DNA of 5,802 bases from an uncultured Oscillospiraceae bacterium (GCA_944386965.1 CALXDE010000093.1:1-5802); one strand, 5' to 3'. Positions 1-5,370 are shown, numbered from the stretch's first letter. The notes: generated by a model not told the origin, from the sequence alone. Translations and numbers: made by a program.

Positions 1-571
1 GCCAGTACTTGAACTGGTCCATGTCCCAGCACAGCTGGGTCATGATGTAGTCCGCGCCGTTGTCCTGCTTCTGCTTGAGGAAGGAGATGTCCGCCTCCAG
101 GCTGCGGCAGGCGATGTGCCCCTCCGGAGAGCCGGCCACGGCGATGGTGAACTGATCACCGAACTCCTGGCGCACGAACTTGACCAGCTCGGTGGCGTAG
201 TGCAGGTCCCCGCCCGTGCCCGTCCAGCCGAAGGGCAGGTCGCCCCGCAGGGCCAGGATGTGGTTGATGCCGTTGTTCAGATAGCCCTGGAGCTGCTCCT
301 TCATGCCCTCCTTGGTGTTGCCCACGCAGGTGAAGTGGGCCACCGGGGCGCACTTGCCGTCCTTCTGGATCTTCTCCAGCACATCCAGCTGCTTGCCCAC
401 GTTGGTGCCGCCGGCGCCGTAGGTGCAGGAGATGTAGTCGGGATTCAGGGTGTAGAGCTTGTCCAGCACGCCGCCCTCTCCGCAGAGCTTTTCCATACCC
501 GCGTCGGTCTTGGGCGGGAAAACCTCGAAGGAGAACGCCGCGCGCTCTTCAAAAATCTCGGATATTTTCAT
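1..571 (-). CDS. metF: Methylenetetrahydrofolate reductase, N-terminal part (cut by window edge)
   Basis: This enzyme interconverts 5,10-methylene- and 5,10-methyl-tetrahydrofolate in the cytoplasm using FAD. It supplies methyl groups for methionine synthesis or, in acetogens, for the methyl branch of the Wood-Ljungdahl pathway. The visible 190 residues cover roughly the first two thirds of a usual bacterial MetF of about 290. Family motifs appear in order: SFEVFPPKT (residues 14-22; E16 matches the catalytic Glu28 of E. coli MetF), DYISCTYGAGGT (45-56), HFTCVGNT (79-86) and ILALRGDLP (105-113; D111 matches the flavin-tuning Asp120). A GSPEGH segment follows, corresponding to YPEVH in E. coli. 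The ATG at 569-571 is preceded by GGAGG at 583-587, 11 nt upstream, and nearby alternative starts are out of frame. The gene lies downstream of three small genes but is separated from them by a terminator-like hairpin. The family call is firm. Whether it serves methionine synthesis or acetogenesis is not decided by the visible part. Confidence 0.95.
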   Translation of the reverse strand, partial: MKISEIFEERAAFSFEVFPPKTDAGMEKLCGEGGVLDKLYTLNPDYISCTYGAGGTNVGKQLDVLEKIQKDGKCAPVAHFTCVGNTKEGMKEQLQGYLNNGINHILALRGDLPFGWTGTGGDLHYATELVKFVRQEFGDQFTIAVAGSPEGHIACRSLEADISFLKQKQDNGADYIMTQLCWDMDQFKYW

Positions 572-582
572 CGAATCATCAA

Positions 583-599
583 CCTCCAAATAAATTGTA
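583..599 (-). promoter_or_regulatory. metF ribosome binding site and possible -10 box
   Basis: On the minus strand GGAGG (583-587) lies 11 nt before the metF ATG. A perfect-looking -10 hexamer TACAAT (594-599) lies just upstream, after the hairpin at 640-663. No convincing -35 box is seen 16-18 nt further upstream. A transcript from this box would start almost at the ribosome site, so the promoter is only tentative, while the ribosome site is well supported. Confidence 0.35.
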
Positions 600-639
600 G
601 GGAATGCTCACTGGGGTTCCGCAGCGGGCCGGACACGCC

Positions 640-663
640 AACAAAACCCCCGCGGCGCGGGGG
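640..663 (-). terminator. Intrinsic terminator between the small-gene cluster and metF
   Basis: Read on the minus strand, a perfect 7-bp all-GC stem (CCCCCGC, loop GCC, GCGGGGG; arms 657-663 and 647-653) is followed directly by TTTTGTT. It begins 15 nt after the stop codon of the 73-residue gene, the usual place for a Rho-independent terminator. The U-tract is short and interrupted by one G, so partial read-through into metF is plausible. Confidence 0.7.
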
Positions 664-678
664 CCGTTGTTCGTCTGG

Positions 679-900
679 TTACAGCGGGGTGAAGCTGTAG
701 CGCTTTTTCAGACCCGCCGTATCGGTGTGGTAGATGAGGGAGCCGTCGGAGAAGACCTCCTTTTCGATGGTGGCCCTGGGCTCCATCTCCCGGACATAGG
801 CGTCGGCATCCTCCACGGACACCTCGCTGAAAGCCACGTCCCGCATCTGGTTGTTGCTGCACTGATTGAAGATCTCGCAGCACATCTCATAACTGGGCAT
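679..900 (-). CDS. Small protein of unknown function in the nickel/metF cluster
   Basis: A 73-residue protein of no family I can name with confidence. The ATG at 898-900 follows the cooT stop by 9 nt, and GAGG lies about 7 nt before it, so it looks translationally coupled to cooT and real. A cysteine cluster near the N-terminus (C7, C8, C14) could bind a metal. The middle is acidic, and the C-terminal half has an alternating polar/hydrophobic pattern suggesting beta strands (around EKEVFSDGSLIYHTDTAGL), ending in a basic-aromatic segment (KKRYSF). There is no signal peptide or membrane segment. Its position, after a His-rich protein and a CooT-family protein and before metF, suggests a role in metal handling or one-carbon metabolism. 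That is guilt by association only. The intrinsic terminator lies 15 nt after its stop codon. Confidence 0.8.
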   Translation of the reverse strand: MPSYEMCCEIFNQCSNNQMRDVAFSEVSVEDADAYVREMEPRATIEKEVFSDGSLIYHTDTAGLKKRYSFTPL

Positions 901-909
901 GGCGCACCC

Positions 910-1098
910 TCACGCGGCGGCAAAGACCACCACGCCGGCGGTCAGGTCCGCGGACACCAGTCTGCCCTCCACCTGAGTGACATCGCCCAGTACGTCGGTA
1001 AAGGTCAGCTTGTCGCCGTCAATATCAATCTTCGCCACATACTTGGCGCAAACGTTTTCCTCCGACTGGCTGTTGCGATAAACCGTAGACAGACACAT
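910..1098 (-). CDS. cooT: CooT-family nickel-binding protein
   Basis: A 62-residue protein starting Met-Cys-Leu-Ser, with the short beta-rich pattern of the CooT family: a strand rich in I/D (KIDIDGDKLTFTDVLGD), then a turn and VEGRLVSADLTAGVVVF. In Rhodospirillum rubrum CooT is a small dimeric chaperone that helps insert nickel into carbon monoxide dehydrogenase, and Cys2 is the nickel ligand. Cys2 is present here, and C17 is an additional cysteine. The ATG at 1096-1098 has AAGGAG 9 nt upstream, overlapping the end of the preceding gene, and the genes are only 6 nt apart, so they form one operon. The assignment rests on length, the MC start and the overall pattern. Homologues also occur in organisms without the coo system, where the role is less clear, so nickel delivery to a CODH is inferred. 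Confidence 0.8.
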   Translation of the reverse strand: MCLSTVYRNSQSEENVCAKYVAKIDIDGDKLTFTDVLGDVTQVEGRLVSADLTAGVVVFAAA

Positions 1099-1104
1099 AT
1101 TCGC

Positions 1105-1428
1105 TCACTCCTTTTCCTGTGCCTTCAATTCCTCCACCGCCCGGGCCAGATGGCCGTTGGCCGCGTCGAAGTCCTCCACGGCGTGGAGCAGCTGATGCTG
1201 GGCTTCTCCGGAGAGGCCGGCGGCCAGATCCTTCAGCTCCGCGCAGTGGTGCACATTGTGCTCCAGCATATAGGTGAGGACGGCGAGAACCTTTCCGTCC
1301 CCCTCGCCGGCGGCGTGGGTGTGGACGTGGCTGTGGGAGTGCTCGTGATCGTGGGGATGGTCGTGGGTATGGGTATGCTCCACACCGTCGTGGGTGTGGG
1401 TATGGGTGTGTTCATGGCTGTGTTCCAA
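1105..1428 (-). CDS. Histidine-rich protein, likely nickel or other metal binding
   Basis: A small cytoplasmic protein in two parts. The first 40 or so residues are a low-complexity stretch of alternating X-His pairs (T, D, E or S before each His) with 17 histidines. The remaining 65 residues are predicted mostly helical (from GKVLAVLTYMLEHN onward), contain EHNVHHC, and end in a charged helix. There is no signal peptide or membrane segment. Such His-rich tails are known to store or buffer nickel, cobalt or zinc (as in HypB or SlyD), and the cooT gene 6 nt downstream makes nickel the best guess. The start is uncertain. A GTG at 1435-1437 would give 110 residues but overlaps the only ribosome site (GGAG at 1437-1440). 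A TTG at 1426-1428 lies a good 8 nt from that site and is preferred, giving 107 residues. The metal bound is not shown by the sequence. Confidence 0.8.
   Translation of the reverse strand: MEHSHEHTHTHTHDGVEHTHTHDHPHDHEHSHSHVHTHAAGEGDGKVLAVLTYMLEHNVHHCAELKDLAAGLSGEAQHQLLHAVEDFDAANGHLARAVEELKAQEKE
1310..1428 (-). repeat. Degenerate CAY-ACC/GAC tandem repeat coding for alternating X-His
   Basis: On the minus strand this stretch is built from imperfect 6-nt units of the form CAY-NNC (read as His plus Thr, Asp, Ser or Glu), several of them identical. It encodes the His-rich head of the metal-binding protein. Near-identical short units make length change by replication slippage plausible, in multiples of two residues without loss of frame. 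Confidence 0.6.
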
Positions 1429-1472
1429 GGCGCTCACTCCGATCTCATTTTGACATAATTTTAACTAGTATC

Positions 1473-1501
1473 ACTATACCCCAAAACGCCGGATTTTGCA
1501 A
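1473..1501 (-). promoter_or_regulatory. Promoter of the His-rich/cooT operon
   Basis: On the minus strand TTGCAA (1496-1501), a 17-nt spacer and TATAGT (1473-1478) make a good sigma-A promoter, about 35 nt upstream of the ribosome site. A strongly A+T-rich tract directly upstream (about 1502-1535), unlike the GC-rich surroundings, may act as an UP element. A small inverted repeat TAGT-ATC-ACTA (1468-1478) overlaps the -10 box and could be a repressor site, but it is short. Confidence 0.7.
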
Positions 1502-1573
1502 GGACAAGTCACAAAATATTTATTGAAAATTTTTCGGCGTTTTATACAAAGCGCTCCGGGGCGGAGACAGGGA

Positions 1574-1610
1574 ACAGCAGCGGGGGAGGCCCAGCCTCCC
1601 CCGCTGCTGT
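1574..1610 (-). terminator. Perfect 17-bp hairpin after trpB2
   Basis: Two perfectly complementary 17-nt arms (1574-1590 and 1594-1610) enclose a 3-nt loop, starting 16 nt after the trpB2 stop codon. The stem is very GC-rich. No run of T follows on either strand, so it is not a standard intrinsic terminator. It may stop polymerase with Rho, or protect the 3' end of the trpB2 message from nucleases. Its place directly after the gene supports a 3'-end role. Confidence 0.5.
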
Positions 1611-1626
1611 CAGACCGGGGCGGGAA

Positions 1627-3000
1627 TCAGTTCATTTGGGGAAGATGGGCGAGGCTCTCGGCAATCTCCTCGTCGGTGGGGATGTAATCGCTCATCTTGC
1701 CGTCGTGGAAGGCCTCGTAGGCGTACAGATCAAAGTAGCCGGTGCCGGTGAGGCCGAAGAGGATGGTTTTCTCCTCGCCGGTTTCCTTGCACTTGAGGGC
1801 CTCGTCGATGGCCACCTTGATGGCGTGGCTGGACTCGGGGGCGGGGAGGATGCCCTCCACCCGGGCGAAGCGCTCGGCGGCCTCGAACACGTCGGTCTGC
1901 TTGACGGAGGTGGCCTCCATGAGCCCGTCGTGGTAGAGCTGGCTGAGCACGGGGCTCATGCCGTGGTAGCGCAGCCCGCCGGCGTGGTTGGCCGAGGGGA
2001 TGAAACCGCTGCCCAGGGTGTACATCTTGGCCAGGGGGCAGACCATGCCGGTGTCGCAGAAGTCATAGGCGAAGGTGCCCCGGGTGAAGGAGGGGCAGCT
2101 GGCGGGCTCCACGGCGATGAAGCGGTAGTCCGCCTCGCCCCGGAGCTTCTGTCCCATGAAGGGGGCGATCAGGCCGCCCAGGTTGCTGCCGCCGCCGGCG
2201 CAGCCGATGATGATATCGGGTTTGACGCCATATTTGTCCAGGGCGATCTTGCTCTCCAGACCGATGATGGACTGGTGGAGCATCACTTGGTTGAGGACGC
2301 TGCCCAGCACATAGCGGTAGCCGGGGGTGGAGGTGGCCATCTCCACCGCCTCGCTGATGGCGCAGCCCAGGGAGCCGGTGGTGTTGGGGTCGCGCTCCAG
2401 GATTCTCCGGCCCACGGCGGTGGTGGCGGAGGGGGAGGGGGTGACGCTGGCGCCGTAGACCCGCATGACCTCCCGGCGGAAGGGCTTCTGCTCATAGGAG
2501 CACTTCACCATATAGACCTTGCAGTCCAGCCCCAGATAGCCGCAGGCCATGGCCAGGGCGGTGCCCCACTGGCCGGCGCCCGTCTCGGTGGTGACGCCCT
2601 TGAGCCCCTGGTGCTTGGCGTAATAGGCCTGGGCGATGGCGGAGTTGAGCTTGTGGGAGCCGGAGGCGTTGTTGCCCTCGAACTTGTAGTAGATCTTGGC
2701 CGGGGTGCCCAGAGCCTCCTCCAGGCAGTAGGCCCGGACCATGGGGGAGGGGCGGTACATCTTGTAGAAGTCCCGGATCTCCCGGGGAATCTCGAAGTAG
2801 GGGGTGGTGTTGTCCAGCTCCTGCTTGACCAGTTCGTCGCAGAACACGCCGTCCAGCTCCTGGGCCGTCATGGGCTGGAGGGTGGCGGGGTTGAGGAGGG
2901 GAGCGGGCTTGTTGGTCATGTCCGCCCGGAGATTGTACCAGGCTTTGGGCATCTCGTCCTCACTCAGGTAAATTTTGTAGGGGATCTTGTTCTCGCTCAT
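1627..3000 (-). CDS. trpB2: TrpB2-type tryptophan synthase beta chain
   Basis: A PLP enzyme that joins indole and L-serine to give L-tryptophan. The 457 residues, longer than the roughly 400 of ordinary TrpB, and the N-terminal extension mark the TrpB2 subfamily, which often works without TrpA. Visible motifs: EGNNASGSHKLNSA (PLP lysine K117), ETGAGQWG (catalytic E139; TrpB1 has QHG here), GCAGGGSNLGG (phosphate-binding glycines 269-271, S272, N273), and GLTGTGYFDL near the C-terminus. All key residues are present. The ATG at 2998-3000 has AGGAG 9 nt upstream. No trpA or other trp gene lies in the window, so it probably salvages free indole rather than receiving it from a synthase complex, as inferred for other TrpB2. 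It is transcribed alone from its own promoter through a T-box leader, so its expression should rise when charged tRNA-Trp falls. Confidence 0.95.
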   Translation of the reverse strand: MSENKIPYKIYLSEDEMPKAWYNLRADMTNKPAPLLNPATLQPMTAQELDGVFCDELVKQELDNTTPYFEIPREIRDFYKMYRPSPMVRAYCLEEALGTPAKIYYKFEGNNASGSHKLNSAIAQAYYAKHQGLKGVTTETGAGQWGTALAMACGYLGLDCKVYMVKCSYEQKPFRREVMRVYGASVTPSPSATTAVGRRILERDPNTTGSLGCAISEAVEMATSTPGYRYVLGSVLNQVMLHQSIIGLESKIALDKYGVKPDIIIGCAGGGSNLGGLIAPFMGQKLRGEADYRFIAVEPASCPSFTRGTFAYDFCDTGMVCPLAKMYTLGSGFIPSANHAGGLRYHGMSPVLSQLYHDGLMEATSVKQTDVFEAAERFARVEGILPAPESSHAIKVAIDEALKCKETGEEKTILFGLTGTGYFDLYAYEAFHDGKMSDYIPTDEEIAESLAHLPQMN

Positions 3001-3059
3001 GGTGTGATTCTCCTTTCAAAAATGGTCGCTGGGATCAGGAGAGCGCCCCGAAGGGCAAT

Positions 3060-3104
3060 AAAAAACGCCCCTGTCCCTCAGCAGTTTTTGCTGGGACAGA
3101 AGCG
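3060..3104 (-). terminator. T-box leader terminator (competes with antiterminator)
   Basis: On the minus strand CGCTTCTGTCCC (3093-3104) pairs over 12 bp, including two U-G pairs, with GGGACAGGGGCG (3066-3077). An inner AGCA/TGCT stem lies above it, and six T follow directly (3060-3065). The 5' arm is the same CUUCUGUCCC that forms the antiterminator, so the two structures exclude each other. Confidence 0.9.
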
Positions 3105-3337
3105 AAACACTTCTGCGGTGCCACCCGGCTTGACGGGAAATCCCGCCCACTTAGCGCGTACAACCATACGCCGGCTTTGATAACGGAGATCCCCTCCGGC
3201 TCGCCTACTGGTGGGTCCCCACGTTCGGTCCGCCCTCGAAAGCCCATTCACAAAGGCCATCCCTGCCGCGCTTCCACCAACGGCGGCTCTCTGAGAGGGT
3301 GCTGCCTGTGCTACTCACACTTTCTCACTGGTTTGAT
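3060..3337 (-). ncRNA. T-box riboswitch, tRNA-Trp specific
   Basis: A 5' leader that senses uncharged tRNA and allows read-through into trpB2. All standard parts are visible on the minus strand. Stem I has the loop-E strand AGTA (3312-3315), AGAGAG (3287-3292) and GTTGGTGG (3274-3281). GAA (3247-3249) is followed by the specifier codon UGG (3244-3246). A stem III-like region precedes the T-box core GGGTGGCACCGCAG (3113-3126). The antiterminator pairs GGG and GCAGAAG with CUUCUGUCCC around a 7-nt bulge UGGCACC. The bulge UGGC pairs with an acceptor end GCCA, and G is the discriminator base of bacterial tRNA-Trp, which agrees independently with the UGG specifier. The regulated gene makes tryptophan, a third agreement. 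Leader limits are set by the promoter and the terminator U-run. Confidence 0.95.
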
Positions 3338-3343
3338 GGATGC

Positions 3344-3372
3344 AGTGTAGCACAGCGGGGCCGGATTGTCAA
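3344..3372 (-). promoter_or_regulatory. Promoter of the T-box/trpB2 transcript
   Basis: On the minus strand a consensus -35 box TTGACA (3367-3372), an exact 17-nt spacer and -10 box TACACT (3344-3349) form a strong sigma-A promoter. The predicted start near 3337 lies just before stem I of the T-box. Such a strong constitutive promoter fits control by termination rather than initiation. Confidence 0.85.
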
Positions 3373-3459
3373 GTAAAAAATTCTGCACGATTTTTCGAGG
3401 CGGATGGGAACATCCCCGGCGGGAAATCCGTCTATCCCTTTAGAGAAAAAATGCTGGAG
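3373..3459. other. Intergenic spacer between the divergent promoters
   Basis: Together with the sites on each side this completes the 642-nt region between trpB2 and the fusion protein gene. This part contains A+T-rich tracts and no open reading frame or RNA structure that I can support. Confidence 0.5.
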
Positions 3460-3484
3460 AAACCTTAAAAAAATCTTAAGGTTT
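3460..3484 (+). promoter_or_regulatory. Repeat-type operator upstream of the exporter promoter
   Basis: A perfect 9-bp inverted repeat (AAACCTTAA, 7-nt loop, TTAAGGTTT). It can also be read as two CTTAA copies at 3464-3468 and 3475-3479, exactly 11 nt apart. Direct repeats at one helical turn are typical for OmpR-family response regulators. It lies just upstream of the predicted -35 region at 3491, the usual site of an activator, and the -35 box itself is poor. Not flanked by a U-tract in a coding context, so a terminator is unlikely. Confidence 0.5.
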
Positions 3485-3490
3485 TCCGAC

Positions 3491-3519
3491 TGCCGCTCCC
3501 GGCGGATCTGTGGTACAAT
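3491..3519 (+). promoter_or_regulatory. Likely promoter of the exporter operon
   Basis: A -10 box TACAAT (3514-3519) is one base from consensus. The hexamer 17 nt upstream, TGCCGC (3491-3496), is a poor -35, so initiation probably needs an activator at the adjacent repeats (3460-3484). The transcript would carry a leader of roughly 115 nt before the ATG at 3643. Confidence 0.55.
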
Positions 3520-3533
3520 CGGAGGAGAGCGCG

Positions 3534-3574
3534 TTGTAACCGGAATTGTAACCCTTTTGTAGCGGAATTGTAGT
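3534..3574 (+). promoter_or_regulatory. Four phased TTGTA direct repeats
   Basis: Four heptamers lie in a row: TTGTAAC (3534), TTGTAAC (3546), TTGTAGC (3557) and TTGTAGT (3568), with start-to-start spacing of 12, 11 and 11 nt. All are on one face of the helix. The first two contain TGTAAC, which fits the WalR half-site TGTWAH, spaced close to the known WalR N5 arrangement. PhoP-type regulators use similar phased repeats. The sites lie after the predicted -10 box, so they could repress it. Alternatively they could activate a second promoter whose weak -10 would be CATGAT (3588-3593). Confidence 0.5.
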
Positions 3575-3642
3575 TGACGAAAGGGGCATGATTGCCGTAC
3601 GCTGTTGCAGTCAATGACTCCGGCAGAGGAAAGGAAGCGAGT

Positions 3643-5355
3643 ATGATGAATGATTTGATCCATGCGCCCGAGACTGAGGAAACCGCCGTTCAGACCGAAA
3701 CGGCGGAGAAGAAGGCCCCCGAGGCGACGGAGAAGAAGCCCAATCCCCTGCGCGGGATCTGGAAAAGTCCGAAAAAGCGCAAACGTGTGATCTGGATCGC
3801 GGTCCTGGCGGTGGCGGCGGTGGGGATCATCTGGGGCATGTCCAAACTGCTCTCCTCCGGTCAGGGGGATACCCAGATCCTGACAGACGTTGTCTCCATC
3901 GGCTCCATTACCAGCACGGTGGAGGGCAGCGGCACCGCCAACGCCAAGCAGTCGGCCTCCATCACCATCACCACCGCCGGCACGGTGATGGACGTGTACG
4001 TCAGCGAGGGGGAGCTGGTGGAGGCGGGGACGCCTCTGTTCTCCATCGACAGCCCCGCCGCCCAGGACCTGGTAAACAAGGCCCGCACTGAGGTGGAGGT
4101 CCGGGAGAAGGAGCTCAGCGACCTCAATGAGGCGGCCAACAACCTGACGGTGACGGCGGAGTTCGCCGGAAAGATCCTGGGCATGGAAACGGAGTACCAT
4201 GTGGGAGATGATATCGGCAGCGGCGTTACCATCGCCCAGCTGGTGGACGACCGCACCATGAAGCTGGAACAGTACTACAGCTACGCCTACCAGGGCGACA
4301 TCTATGCCGGCCAGAGCGTCACCGTCTCCATCCCCTCGGTGATGGAGGCCCTGCCCGGCCGGGTGGCGGAGGTCAACATGGTCAGCCGCATCTCCACTGA
4401 GGGGTCCAAGCTCTTCCAGGCGGTCATCGAGGTGGAGAACCCCGGCGTGCTGACGGCGGATATGCTGGCCAGCGCGGTCATCAGCGCCGGCGGTGTGGAG
4501 ATCTATCCCTATGAGCAGGGAAAGCTGGAGTACAACCGCACCGTGGACGTCAAGACCCAGGTCAGCGGTGAGATCCAGTGGGTGCACCTGATGAACTATC
4601 TGGATGTGGCGGCCGGGGAGAGTCTCATGCAGATCAGCGGCGACGACAGCCAGACAGATATCTTCAACGCCGAGGAGGCCCTGCGCACCGCCCAGGAGGC
4701 CCTGGCCGACGCGGAGGAGAACCTGGCCAACCTCAACGCCGTGGCCCCCATCACGGGGACGGTGATCGGCCTGGCCATCAGCCCGGGCCAGGAGATCGCG
4801 GAGAAGACCGCGGTCATCAACATCTCCGATACCACTGTCATCGAGGTCACCGCCAATGTGGATGAGCGGAACATCGCCTACATCAAGCCCGGCATGTACG
4901 TGGACATCGACCAGTGGGGCACCCCCTTCAGCGGCTATGTGGACAAGGTGAACCTGAGCCCGGAGATGAACAACGGCGTGGCCACCTACACCGCCACCAT
5001 TCTGGTGGACAATCCCGAGGGGCAGATGTACACCGGCAGCAGCGTCACCTACTCCCTGGTGGCCAGTCAGAGCGACAACTGCATGGTGCTGCCCATCCAG
5101 TGCGTGAAGTATGTGCCCAATGTGGAAACCGGCGAAACGCTCAGCGTGGTGTTCCTCAAGACCAACACCCGGCCGGACAACGCCGTGGATGTGGACGCCA
5201 CCACCGTGGGCGTGCCGGCGGAGGGATTCTATGCCGTGCCGGTGGAGACGGGCATCTCCGACAAGAACAACGTGGAGATCCTCTCCGGCGTCAGCGAGGG
5301 AGACGAGGTCTTTACCCAGATGCTGCGCAGCGACTCCTTCGGCACCTACGGTTGA
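3643..5355 (+). CDS. Membrane fusion protein of an ABC exporter, with two adaptor modules
   Basis: A periplasmic-adaptor type (HlyD/RND/MacA superfamily) subunit of 570 residues that would link an ABC exporter to its substrate outside the membrane. Residues 1-48 are a charged cytoplasmic tail ending KKRKR. One membrane helix follows (about 49-66), so the rest is outside the cell. Module 1: lipoyl half (about 107-137, AGTVMDVYVSEGELVEAG), helical hairpin (139-166), second lipoyl half (about 170-205), beta-barrel (to about 285). Module 2 repeats the plan: lipoyl half (about 301-333), hairpin rich in A, E and L (340-366), lipoyl half APITGTVIGLAISPGQEI (368-385), barrel (about 395-465), then a C-terminal membrane-proximal-like domain. 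The usual family length is 350-450. The ATG at 3643 is chosen because AAGGAA lies 5-6 nt upstream; the upstream TTG at 3592 has no such site. The ATPase gene follows almost directly. The substrate is unknown. Confidence 0.9.
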   Translation: MMNDLIHAPETEETAVQTETAEKKAPEATEKKPNPLRGIWKSPKKRKRVIWIAVLAVAAVGIIWGMSKLLSSGQGDTQILTDVVSIGSITSTVEGSGTANAKQSASITITTAGTVMDVYVSEGELVEAGTPLFSIDSPAAQDLVNKARTEVEVREKELSDLNEAANNLTVTAEFAGKILGMETEYHVGDDIGSGVTIAQLVDDRTMKLEQYYSYAYQGDIYAGQSVTVSIPSVMEALPGRVAEVNMVSRISTEGSKLFQAVIEVENPGVLTADMLASAVISAGGVEIYPYEQGKLEYNRTVDVKTQVSGEIQWVHLMNYLDVAAGESLMQISGDDSQTDIFNAEEALRTAQEALADAEENLANLNAVAPITGTVIGLAISPGQEIAEKTAVINISDTTVIEVTANVDERNIAYIKPGMYVDIDQWGTPFSGYVDKVNLSPEMNNGVATYTATILVDNPEGQMYTGSSVTYSLVASQSDNCMVLPIQCVKYVPNVETGETLSVVFLKTNTRPDNAVDVDATTVGVPAEGFYAVPVETGISDKNNVEILSGVSEGDEVFTQMLRSDSFGTYG

Positions 5356-5364
5356 TGGGCGGAC

Positions 5365-5370
5365 GAGGTG
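5365..5370 (+). promoter_or_regulatory. Ribosome binding site deciding the ATPase start
   Basis: GAGGTG lies 5 nt before the ATG at 5376. An in-frame ATG at 5355, overlapping the previous stop codon, has no purine-rich site at a suitable distance. This favours 5376. Confidence 0.6.

Noticed and set aside
1310..1428. CRISPR-like or satellite repeat
   Set aside because: Units are 6 nt, imperfect and in frame. They simply encode the alternating His stretch.
116..1458. Plus-strand frames at 116-700 and 604-1458
   Set aside because: They lie opposite metF and the three small genes. They show no motifs, and the valine/glycine-rich end is the complement of the His repeats.
1636..3180. 514-codon open frame on the plus strand opposite trpB2
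   Set aside because: Rich in Gly, Ala, Val and Leu with no motifs. It is an antisense shadow of the GC-rich trpB2 gene, and it runs on into the T-box leader.
3035..3260. Two short minus-strand frames inside the trpB2 leader
   Set aside because: The region is fully explained by the T-box RNA structure. Neither frame has a suitable ribosome site. A leader peptide is not needed with a T-box.
3592..3642. Upstream TTG start for the fusion protein
   Set aside because: It would add 17 residues without a ribosome site. The ATG at 3643 has a good purine-rich site and starts the expected charged tail.
3325..4587. 420-codon open frame on the minus strand opposite the fusion protein gene
   Set aside because: Antisense shadow rich in His, Arg, Gly and Leu. 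The plus-strand frame has a membrane helix, family motifs and a good ribosome site, and this frame also crosses two promoters.
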